Origin: Ectocarpus siliculosus
Taxonomy: Eukaryota; Sar; Phaeophyceae; Ectocarpales; Ectocarpaceae
Direction: 5' to 3'
NCBI GenBank assembly: GCA_000310025.1
Contig: FN649740.1
Location: 668,381-732,380 of the forward strand
Length of the DNA: 64,000 nucleotides
Under the pieces are notes generated by a model. It saw only the letters and a program-made list of their open reading frames with translations, was not told the origin of the DNA and made no database searches. Of the stretch, positions 12,998-24,300 are shown piece by piece. Numbering within the stretch: the stretch's first letter is position 1; the number at the start of each line of letters is the position of its first letter. The position numbers and the translations under genes are program-made.

Positions 12998-13197
12998 GGC
13001 TTGTTTTACAACGTCGTTGCCAAGCGACGAAAACCCAATCCCGATGGCAAACACCGAGTGGGGGGCTTGTTTTACAACGTCGTTGCCAAGCGACGAAAAC
13101 CCAAACCCCGATGGCAAACACCGGGGGGGGCGGCTTGTTTTACAACGTCGTTGCCAAGCGACGAAAACCCAACCCCCGATGGCAAACACCGAGGGGG
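12998..13197. repeat. Minisatellite, about 67 bp, three copies
   Basis: Units start near 12998, 13066 and 13132 with ggcttgttttacaacgtcgt. Each contains gccaagcgacgaaaaccc and gatggcaaacaccg, then a G-run that lengthens toward the gap. The array may be longer inside the gap. Confidence 0.85.
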
Positions 13198-13218
13198 GGG
13201 TGGAGGGGGGGGGGGGGG

Positions 13219-13318
13219 NNNNNNNNNNNNNNNNNNNNNNNNNNNNNNNNNNNNNNNNNNNNNNNNNNNNNNNNNNNNNNNNNNNNNNNNNNNNNNNNNN
13301 NNNNNNNNNNNNNNNNNN
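13219..13318. other. Assembly gap (100 N)
   Basis: Exactly 100 N. It follows a G-run at the end of the minisatellite, so the gap is probably a failure to read through the repeat, and its true length is unknown. Confidence 0.95.
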
Positions 13319-13386
13319 GGTTTTCCAGGGGGGAGAGTTTTTAAGATGAAAAAGAAACAGAAAGGGGGGTTGACCCAGGTCCCGGG

Positions 13387-13450
13387 GGGGGGGGGGCGTA
13401 CTCATTTGTTGCTTGCCGTAGTCATTTGACCATTGACCACGCGTCCCTTT
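13387..13450. repeat. Partial third copy of the dispersed repeat start
   Basis: A G-run followed by cgtactcat and then gccgtagtcatttgaccatt resembles the first about 60 bp of the 346-bp repeat at 12523, in the same orientation, at lower identity. Similarity stops after about 13450. Confidence 0.5.
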
Positions 13451-14383
13451 CGAGACGGAGGGGAGGGGATTTACGCAAGGGGAGTGGCGGCGCTCTTGGC
13501 ATTTCGAAAATAAGCCCCGCCGGCCGCTGCTGATGCCACGGCGAGAACAAGGCTGAAGGAGAAGGCGAAAGTGGCCGACCGAAGCCAAGAACAAGGGGGT
13601 TTCGGCGAGAGCATTGAGGTTGGGGAGGGGGGGCGGGACAGGACCAAAGCGGCGGGTGTTCACGTTTTTGTTTGTAGGCGGGGGGAAGTAGCCGAAGAAA
13701 AGAGGAGACGGTTGACGAGCTGCTGGTGTTCTTCCGCTATTCCACGCACATGGGTTTCAGCCGTCGCGTCGGAAACCACGCACTGCTGTGGCTGTGTCTT
13801 TGTCTTTGTCTTTTATTTTCTGCCTTTGTTTTTCGCGTTGGGAGTGGTGGGGTGGTGGAGATGAAATGAGAAGAAGAAACATGAGCTAAGGGTTACGCAA
13901 GCAAGGTGCAGGGATGGAAGCCTGGATGCCGAGTTCTTTGTTGTGTGGTAAAAAGGACGGCCGGTCCGGCGTGTTTTTGACTTGGTGCGGAGGGCGGTTG
14001 GTGGCGTCTGGAATTCGTCACCACATGAAATCGAAGTACGAAGGTTTCCGGAGACGGAAATAGTTTCGAGTCTAGTCTAGACGAAGGCAGCGCGTGTGCA
14101 TCGCCAGCGATATTTATTCACGTTGAGTTTGATTTTTTCCCGTTTTTTCCTGTTCGGTGGGAGAGGAAGGATCTTCCACGCTACTTGCTTCTCTGTTCAC
14201 CAGCTTCCGTGTTTCCCTCTCTGCACACAACTAGAACAATTTTTGTTGCTTCTTGCCTTCTAAGAGGGCACCACCGCGTATTGTGCGGTATAATATGCAT
14301 ATCATACGCTTTGAATGTTATTTGTGTACAAAAGGTCCGAAGTGGGGGTCGGAGTGTTGGTCGCGGCTGCTGTTGGCCATATG

Positions 14384-14460
14384 GCTGTTGCTGTTGATGT
14401 TGATGTTGATGTTGTTGGTGTTGGTGTTGGTGATGTTGTTGTTATCGCTGTTGTTCTTTT
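14384..14460. repeat. GTT/GAT-rich simple repeat
   Basis: An imperfect run of gttgat and gttgtt units. Confidence 0.85.
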
Positions 14461-14771
14461 GGTGGTGTTGTCTTTCTGTTGATGATGATTCAGTTGAATT
14501 TTGTTGTGATGCGAGAGTGCCCTAACACTCCCTGCTACATTTTATGGCGGGAGAGACTCATGGGTAGTGGCATTGGACTTAGACGGTGGAGCAACCACGA
14601 CCGCTGATCCGAGGCAGCGAGTGACGTGTTCACAGGGTGCATTATTTGCTCCGTTCTTGAGCTTGTTCAGCTCTTTGATGCGCGGATTAGCCACCCAACA
14701 CGTGTCATATGTTAACACAAGGCAGTGCCGTGTGGAGTCATCACGGCCCTTCTGCTGGGGAGACGGGGAGA

Positions 14772-14791
14772 GGGGGGGGGGGGGGGGGGGG
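14772..14791. repeat. Homopolymer G20
   Basis: Twenty consecutive G. The length is probably approximate, as homopolymers are read poorly. Confidence 0.9.
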
Positions 14792-17700
14792 TTGGTGACC
14801 GACCCCAACTGGCCTGGCGTGTACTGTGTGTTATTCCCGGGGACGAAGATGTTTGGTCTATAGGCGAGTTGACACTTTTATGCAACGCTGCAGCACAGCG
14901 GCTTTTTCCCCGTTGGCAGACAGGACAGGAGGCTGTTCGCCATCACAAATTCATCTCTGTATATATTCGCTGGTTTTCTGATCCGTATGAACAACATTTT
15001 CTAGAAACTCACAGCATTGAGCGCATCGCAAGAGGTCTGTGCTGTTTCATTTTACCTGAAGAGTTCAACCGGAGGAAAAAACGACCGCCGCGGTGTACGT
15101 GTGTATGGTGTTGGATATATTACGCCACGTGTTCGTTTCTGGGGTGACGAGGTCACCCTTGGTGAGACTATCTGACTTGCTGGGTTGAGGAATGTTTGTG
15201 TGACCTGGTATATCATTTGGTGAAGCTTTACTTATTGTTTTCGGTTTCACTGGTGGGGTACACAGCGTTCGCGCGCAATGACTTTGGTGCTGGGTGGTTC
15301 ATACAGTCGATTTTGCTCGCAAACAACCATGACGCTGTAGCACCAACGTTGAGTTTAGACGATCAACAATGTAGCAGCATAGTGCAACGAGTAACCTTGT
15401 AGCAGAGCCAGAGGCGGGGTAAGTCACTGTCAGCAATAACATAGAGGAGGCGAGATGAGGCAAACGACAGTAGGCATTAGTACCAAATTTTCAAGGTTGC
15501 AGGGTCGCCGATGTTGTTTTGGTTCGCACCGGTGGCATGCGCGACGTTGCGCCTTACCCCCCGCCCCCCCACTTGCTTGTCATTGTCGTCGACGTCGTCG
15601 TCGTTGTTGCTGCTGCTGCTTCCGATTTTTTTTTTAGTTGGGAGTGGTGTCTCAGCCAGAAAGACTCTCTCAATGCGTCTTTGTGACCATAGACGGGGTG
15701 CATCTGACGTGCGGCTGTAGGATCCAGTTTTTTAGGTCGGTGCAGAAGCCTTCCTTCCAGTCCGATCAAAATTCAATCTGTCCCGGAATGACAAAATAGC
15801 CTGCAGTGTTTAGGGCAGTCACGGCTTTCCGGTTTCAAGTATGCATGAGGAATAGACAAGTCGTGTTCACTTGAGTTGTGGGTGCAGCTTGATGAACAGC
15901 ATGTGCATGGAATAATTGTGTTGACTTATTGAAGTCCCGGCTTGGGCCTTGGTTGAGCGTTCTGTGTCTTATTCGTGAAATGTGCTTTAACTGGTGCGCG
16001 ACACGGACCGAACTAGCAACATCATGGAGAGCTGGGCTGGTGGAACTGACTGGTGGTATACACGCGGGATACACGTGCTTGATCATTGGGGAGGGCGGGG
16101 GGGGGTGCAGATGAAAGCCAGTTCATCTTTTGTTTCCGCGAGGACGCAGGTTGTTTTTTGCGAAGAACGGGGTGGGAGAAAGGGAGGGACGTGTTTTTTT
16201 TGTATTGTACTTTTTTAGGACAAGGTGCGCTGAGTCTGGTTGTTTGTGCGCGCTTGGTTTGGTTCGACACTCATTCACTCTTCATCACTTGTTCTCTGTG
16301 CGTATTTTGTAGGCGGCGTTGCTGTTGTTGTTGTCGAGGCCGCTGCCGCTGCCGCCGTGGGTGCGTTCGAGGAAAACGAAGTAAGTTTGTTTGCCGTGGA
16401 TGGAAATCCGACGGACACGTAACGAGTATCGAGTCACTGAGAGTTTCTACCCCACCTGCGACACGGGTGCCAGGGGTAAATGCTAGTTACAAGATTAACG
16501 AGGCGCCCAAAAGAAGCGTATATATTGCATTGGCGAGCCAATCGCGTAGCAATGGAAGCCTCATCATGTGTAGCACAACAGGCTGCGTGTTTGCCGACGA
16601 TTTTTCGGACCAAACAAACTGGACCAGCCTACTACGTAAATGAGTGGGCGATGCCTGTCTCCAGCGTTTAGCTTCCTCTGCCATACGTGCGACGACGGGG
16701 GATCGATGGATCTATCTCTTTCTCCCTCGAACTCACATCGTAGACACATACATACGTGACGGACGTATTCATACAACCAATACAAACCAACAAGACAACA
16801 GCAACAGCAACCACCAAACATCAACAACAACCATTGATTGCCACGAAAAACTTAGCATACTTCGTAGTACGAAATAAGCAACAGGGGTTACTGCCGGCCG
16901 GTGCCAATCGTCAACCCCCCACTCATGATGTTTCATAATAGATACAAGGCTACAGTAGTTCTTCAGTATACGGAGTATTGTTCTCTCTGGGAGAAAACAT
17001 TCAAGACGTGCGACGGGGATGATGGAGGATGATGATACGTAGTTGCAGCCATAGGCCCAAGTTGATTGTGGTGCTGCCAATCAGAAGGCATCGTTGTGAA
17101 CCGTTCTCTATGTACGGCGTTGAAATCTATCGAAACGCGTGCGTGTGTGCTCGCCTCCTTGATTTCAAAGCCCGAATCGAGCAATATATGGAAGGGGCGG
17201 GGACCCATACCCAATCACGCTAAGAACCCACAAACTAGAGAGGCAGGGCGAGATAAATAGTTTCGTCCGTTACCCGTTGCCCTGCCCTTCTGGATCGCAC
17301 GCCTCCGAGATACGTCACGTTTCGTGTACCTTTGCACGGGAGCAGAGCTCATACAAAAATAATTCATTTCTATCTTAGAAAAAAGTCGAGGGTACAGACA
17401 TCACCCGAATCCGTGGGTATTCTTCATTCAGCACAAGGTGTCTTCCCGAGCAGATTTTTTTATTTATCTCATCTTCCTGCCAAACAATGTGATTCTTCGT
17501 TGATTCGATCAAGCGGAATGAAACGTACAACACCTCACGAACAAGGTAGAACGAACGAGTTAGCGAGGAGGTACATTCTGAAGGAAAATTTGCACGCACC
17601 GAACCGCCAAACTATAGGCGGATCCCCGCTTTTTACTTTGCCAACGCCCCCCTCATCCCCGAGCGGAATACGTTCCATGGAACCAGCCGCCGCATGATAT

Positions 17701-18171
17701 CGCTACGGTATATCCCACTTGACCCACCCAAAAGTCTTTCTTCTCTCCTTCCACACAGGGACCCCTCCCCGCCCGAGCTTTCGGCCGTCCAACCTTCGGT
17801 CTATATCCTCTGATTGTCCCTTCTTCACGTCGCAACCTAACTGTCGCATATTCACAGACCTGGTTACGACTACATCTATCTATCTATCTGCTGTCGCTTC
17901 CTGGCCGACTTACTGATTCTAGTGTATCTTTCCCCTCCCCTCCACGTAAAACAACAAGAAGAAGGTAAACGCAGGAGAAAATAAACATATATACATACCG
18001 TAGCATCGTACCTCCTTCTACACCTGTCGTGTTATGTCTCATTTCTCATGATCTCCGACCCTTTGCCGGCTAACATTGCTTGCGCAGCTAAAACAACCAA
18101 TTAATCAATGAGACATTTGCGACCGCTCTGCAAAGTCACAGCAGCAGCAGCATCAATAACAACAATATCAT

Positions 18172-18238
18172 CAACATCAACATCAACAACAACAACACCA
18201 TCACCACCACCACCACCACCACCAACAGCAGCAGCACC
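18172..18238. repeat. CAA/CCA simple repeat
   Basis: caacat, caacaa and ccacca units just downstream of the minus-strand stop codon at 18322, so probably in the 3' untranslated region of that gene. Confidence 0.8.
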
Positions 18239-18321
18239 AAAACACGATGCCTTGTTCATCCACTCGTTGCCTCTGCGACTTCATCCCATTCTTCTTCGCA
18301 CTGTTCGTGAACAACCGTTCC

Positions 18322-21300
18322 TTACCCGCCACCCTTGGCCCAACGGGTGAGACCCACCGCACCCACAACCGCCACAACACTACAGGCGACCCCAACCCCG
18401 ACAGCCTCGCCGGTGCTAAGGCCGCCCTTGCTGCTAGAGGACGGAGCGTCGTCCTCCGTGTTGGCCGCGTCGCCCGGGTCAACGCTCCTGTCTTGAGCGC
18501 CGCCGGTCGAGTCGTCAGCAGGAGCCGGGGTGGGGGAGCCGTCCCCTCCGTCGCCATTGCCACCTCCCTCCTCTCCGTCGCCATCTGTGACTCCGACACC
18601 GTCTCCTTCTTCTCCGTCCGGTAGAGAACCCCCCGAACCACCAGTGCTTGCGGGGGAAGGCGTGGAAGGCGTGGAAGGCATATCCACGCATTCCACCATG
18701 ACCTTTTGGGAGGGGACGGACATAGAGAGAGGGGCGGGCTCTGAGAATGGATAATGAAAGGTTTGAGACGTGCAACTTTTGCACTTTTTTTGCGACTACT
18801 ATGGAAGAGATTAGATCACAGCATCTGGAAAAGTGACGATGTTAGTGAAGAAATGAGAACTACTTCGTATTGTTGTTGTTGTTGTGGTGGTGGTGGTGAT
18901 GATGGTGATGGTGGTGGTGGTGGCGGTATCTTGGCATATTGTCCGAACGACAATTAATAGCACACCTCTTGGTTTCACACTAAACTACCCAAGCGCGGCA
19001 GCAACAGCAAGGTGAACGACGACCATGACGACATCTTATCGTCGACTATGTACATCACGATCACCATCATTCATCATCATCATCAACAACAACAACAACA
19101 ACAACAACAACGATAACCACAACAGTGTCCTTCCCACCTCCACGGCGTGTTCGGGTGTAGCCTCGGTGGTGCCTTCCACCATCCACCACATGGCCGTGTC
19201 AATGTCGTCCGGGTTGGTGGCGCAGTCTTGCACAGTCAATGAAGAGTTGCCCGTTGCTTCTGCCAATATCCAGTAACCGCCTTGGTTTTTGATAGGCATT
19301 GGCGGAGTGAGGGGGCGGTAGTGAGGGGTTAGGAGCCCTTGAAGGACTGATTCCCTACATCATTATTTGATTAACACATGAAAAAGCAACTATCTATGTA
19401 GAAAAAGAATGGCACACCGTAGTACTACCATGCACCGTCAGAGTTCCAACTTTTACCAGTCAATCAAGTGTGGTAATAGCTCATCACGCCAAAACTCACA
19501 TTCAGAGGTGGCATTCAGGGCGGTCGTGGTCGTCGACGTCGTGTTTGTCGCCGCTCCTTCGTAGGGCACGTGGCTCATGATAGCGCTGCTGTCGTTCTTG
19601 AGGAAGAGCGTCTCGTTCATACCGGCCTGAAACAACAGAAAAGAAGGGTATGCGTCTTCATTTTTGAAACGAAGGGATGTTGAAGAAGTTCTTCGTCGCA
19701 TTGCCATGGTCTTGGGAAAACGTGTGGTGGACAACTAGGAGAAGCGCCATAAACATGTACCACATACACACGGATTATGTTTCGACGAGGGACGACCTTT
19801 TCTCCCAAGAGTGCGTCAGTGTAAGCGTTGCTTTTTCTTGGTGTAAACTTGTCTTGCAGCACAGATTTGGGGTATCACTGCAACCGAAACGTCTGTAATT
19901 AACTCCCATGAGGCCATCTTAGGTTTCGTTTTTTCCGGACTGGAATATTTACTTCTTCGCCTTGGTGATGAGTTTGTTGCATGCTTCATTTTTACCTGTC
20001 AATAAATAAATGTCTTATGCAACTACGCACCATCATGTGGTAGATGCCGTCGAACTGCTGCAGTTCGTCGACAATAACAGAGATGGTCTTGCAGTCCATC
20101 GTTTCCATGGCGGAGGGGGAGGGAGTAGACCCGCCGCCAACAACACGATCGGGGCCATCGGTGATGCCAGTGTCATTGCCACCGCCGCTTCCGCTTCCGC
20201 TCCCATCACCAGTATCCACAGGGGCAGCGACAGGTGGGCGCGACGTTCCTACTCTCGTTCACCGTCCGTCGGATACCATCGATAGGTAGGAAGGGTAAAA
20301 ACGGTGGGAACAAAATGAAGAGTCATGGAGCTGCTGGAAAATTACCGCTTCCGAGTTGTGGGGCCCAAAAAGGTTCTCAATTGAACTTGCTTTTGTTTCG
20401 TTGTTGGCGCAGATTCGCAATCTTCTGACTATTGGGCGTCAGACCTTCTCGCGATAAAAATCAAGACAAGCACCACAGAACGAAGGGGGAGAATCAAATC
20501 CTGCGTGGCGATCCTCCTGTGACCCCGGCTGGTGCGTCCAGAATACTACCGAAAAGGCGCAAGGACCGACGTCCGGAAAATGTTGGAAGAACAAAATTAT
20601 TTGTAAAAATGACAACAGACCCTCTTCAAGAATGAGGAATCGAATCAGATATGTTCGGCAAGTGGTCCGTGAGACGTTGTGCTTTGCTGGGACACAACAA
20701 AGCACAGGAATGTATCGCAAAGAGGTATGGTGAGAGTAGGTCAACGGATCGTCAATTCGAAAGAGGGACTAGATACCATGTGCGTTGGTGGATCTACCCG
20801 AAGTATGCTGAACCATGCAAGTCAGAGAGCGCATGCATGAAAATATCGTAAGGTTTACTCAAAGGAATGAACACAACGCAAACTCGCGACAACGACCGTC
20901 ATACAGGAGTAAATCGTGCATCGTCTTGGAATACCGGCGGGATCTTCACGAAGAAAGGAAATCGAGCCACGTGTGACCCGCTGTGAATAGGTGTCTTCAA
21001 ACCGCCAATTTTTTCCAGTCTTATTTGGATAAATTCAGCTACAGCTAGATTGCTAAACAACCCACCTTCAGGGATCATGCACGGAGGCTCGACCCCCGGA
21101 TCGCCACACACCACTTCAATATCCACGAAGGCTTTTAGGCAGCAGTACGACGAAGCGGTGGCGTCTTCCGGCAGCTCCCTTCCATCGGGGAAGATATTGA
21201 CCACTGGAATTGCACCGCATCCTTCCCCTCCGCACTGGCCACATCCCAGGGGACAGCAATACACACCATCGTCGGACACCCCTTCTACGCCTTCCACGTA

Positions 21301-24300
21301 GCAGGTGTCTTCAGCGAAATCTGCATGGTACGGTGGGAGGAAGGCGGGTGGTTCTCGGTATATCTGAACAGGAGACAAAACGCGCCAAAGCGGAAAGCAT
21401 GCCTTCTACAACAACAACAGTATTCCCATCCCGTCGACGGATTAATTAATGTCCACACAACGAAGCGCCCCTTCCCGGGTCCAACCAACACCGACAACAA
21501 AGATACGAAAATGCAGCACTGTAGAAACAGCAGAAACAGCAACAGAGAGGCCTAACGCTCTTTCCTTTTCCAACAGCAACCAAACACGCCAACGAAAAAA
21601 CAGCCGACGACCACAAGAACTGTAAGGACATATTAGCATTTTCTGCATTAAAACAGAACACTCACCAGCCGGAATGAGGCAAGGAGGGTAGCCCTCGTCA
21701 TCACCCGTTCCAGTCCCACACGTGACGTCTCTTGTGTCCACCCCAGACGTGCAGCAGTAATCACCCGATTTGGCGTCGATGGGGACATCACCTTCCACAG
21801 TAGGAGCCACTAGGTTCATGTCGATTAACCCGCACCCACCACCACCGCACATTCCGCACCCCTAGCAACCGTATATAGCGAGAACACGGGGCTTAGCTCG
21901 GGTTTGGTTCATGCAATTCTCTTTTGTGGCGGCGTGTAGGTGGATGGGGTGGGGTATATGCGAGCTGGAGGCAGTGTACTGCAAGCAGAGATTTCTTTCT
22001 AAGCAGCGACAGGAATGTTTGGGAACGTGTCATGATTAGTAAGTCGTCGGGAGATGTTTTCTTCGTGGGCAAGGTTGATTGTTTCATTTTTGGCACACAC
22101 ATACACCGTGGTTGTGTCGGGGGTCGCAACGAATTAGGCTTTTCTACGTCGAGGCTCGGCCCACCGAACAACGTATCCCAGCCACACCCACAGACCCACC
22201 TGTGGGCAACAACGGGTTCCGGTGGCGTCCATGATGCCAGGAATGCCTGGAAGGCCGCAGTTGTCAATCAAGTTCGAGGAAACTTCGGGGGCAAGGGTGG
22301 CGGTGACTGTCCCTGTGCCTGTGGAGGTGGGGGGTGATTAGCATGTTCAACGACGGGTGGGTGGGGGGCGGGTGTGGACAAACGGCACCGGGAAGGCACT
22401 GGTAGGGAGTCAAGAGAAAGAGCAGATCAGGAGGGTAATGGTGGAGCCAAGAACACAAACACAGCTTCAGTGAGCGAGGGGGGGGGGTGGTCCACAAGGC
22501 AGGGTGCGAGGGGGAAAAACGAAAGAAAGGGGGACGGATGAAGATGGCCGGCGGTGGATAATAAGACACGCAAAGAGTAAGAAGGTGGGAAGAACGATAC
22601 AGGATACGACCAGCATAGCATTATCATCCCGTTGACGGATTAGTTCGCGGCCGCACAACATGCAAGAGCCCCCGGTCCCATCAACACCGATAACTACGTC
22701 AAAAGCAACAACACCAACAGCAAAACCACGAAAAACAGCGATAGCAGCAGCAATGCCAACACCCCCCTGCTCTTCCGACAGCAGGCCGAAACACGCCAAC
22801 GAAAACACCGACGACGACGACGACGACAAGAAATAACGACACATGCACACCAGCATATTCTGCATTAAAACAGAACACTCACCAGCCGGAATGAAGCAAG
22901 GAGGGTAGCCCTCATCATCACCCGTCCCAGTCCCACACGTGACGTCTCTTGTGTCCACCCCAGACGTGCAGCAGTAATCACCCGATTTGGCGTCGATGGG
23001 GACATCACCTTCCACAGTAGGAGCCACTAGGTTCATGTCGACTAACCCGCACCCCACACCACCGCACATTCCGCACCCCTAGCAACCGTATATAGCGAGA
23101 ACACGGGGCTTAGCTCGGGTTTGGTTCATGCAATTCTCTTTTGTGGCGGCGTGTAGGTGGATGGGGTGGGGCATATGCGAGCTGGAGGCAGTGTACTGCA
23201 AGCAGAGATTTCTTTCTAAGCAGCGACAGGAATGTTTGGGAACAACGTGTCATGATTAGTAAGTCGTCGGGAGATGTTTTCTTCGTGGGCAAGGTTGATT
23301 GTTTCATTTTTGGCACACACATACACGTCGGGGGTCGCAACGAATTGGGCTTTGCTACGTCGAGGCTCGGCCCTCCAAACAACGTATCCCAGACACACAC
23401 ACAAAACGAACTCGAGTGCAAGGTAACAGCCTTGGTAGACGCGTGCAGTTTTCTTCTGTTGCTACCGTTTCTGTGTTTGATCTGGAGGATAGTTTAGCCT
23501 CCCCCATGCTGACCCCTCACGGGGTCCCAGTTCATGGCAGACATAAGTGTTTTGTGTTTTCAACCGCACTAAGGCTGACGTATTTTCATTGGTCAGCCAG
23601 TTAGCGCGGTTGATGCTAATAATAAAAACACACACGAGAAGACGATGAAAACAATGCGAAACGCACGCACATCCAACGGAGTAGCAGCCATGGCAAACAC
23701 GTAAAATGTTCTTCTGTTGCTACGGTATCTATCTGTTTTTAATCCGGAGAGTAGCGTGGACTGCCTCATGACGCTCGGTCACAGGGTCCCAGATCGTGGC
23801 CTGTAGAAGCGTTTTATGTTTTCCACCGTCGTACTGAGACTGGCGTTTTTTCATTGGTCAGCCGGTTAGCGCGGTCGATGCTACAGTAATAAAGAAGACA
23901 CGCACACCCACCTGTGGGCAACAACGGGTTCCGGAGGTATCCATGATGCCAGGGATGTCTGGAAGGCCGCAGTTGTCAATCAAGCTGGAGGCGACTTCGG
24001 GGGCAAGGGTGGCGGTGACTGTCTCTGTGACTGTGGGGGTGGGGGGTGATCAGCATGTTCAACGACGGGTGGGTGGGGGGCGGGTGTGGACAAACGGCAC
24101 CGGGAGGGCATAAGTCGAGAGAAAGAGGAGATCGGGAGAGTTGAGGGTGGGGCCAAGAGCACCAACAGGGATTAGGTGAGCGAGGGGGGGGGGGGGAATC
24201 CACAAGGCAGGGCGCGAGGGGGCAAAACTAAAGAAAGGGGATGGATGAGGATCACGGGCGGCGGAGTACACGACACACAAGTAGGACAGAGGGGAGAGAC

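Larger units (their letters stand above)
13451..18321. other. No gene seen; simple repeats
   Basis: Frames are short and compositionally odd. The stretch holds a GTT/GAT-rich tract (14384-14460), a run of 20 G (14772-14791), a CAA/CCA tract (18172-18238) and scattered copies of tri-nucleotide repeats. No convincing exon pairs were found on either strand. The last part is 3' flank of the minus-strand gene that ends at 18322. Confidence 0.45.

Noticed and set aside
12998-13197. Resemblance of ttttacaacgtcgt and gaaaaccc to the lacZ-alpha region of cloning vectors
   Set aside because: The match is only about 14 bp, then diverges. The word recurs in a native 67-bp minisatellite, so vector contamination is unlikely.
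12839-13663. 274-codon minus frame across the gap
   Set aside because: It exists only because N residues are read through and the minisatellite lacks stops. Repeat DNA, not a gene.
16086-16643. 185-codon plus frame
   Set aside because: Cys/Arg-rich because of CGC/TGC repeats. No domain and no partner exons.
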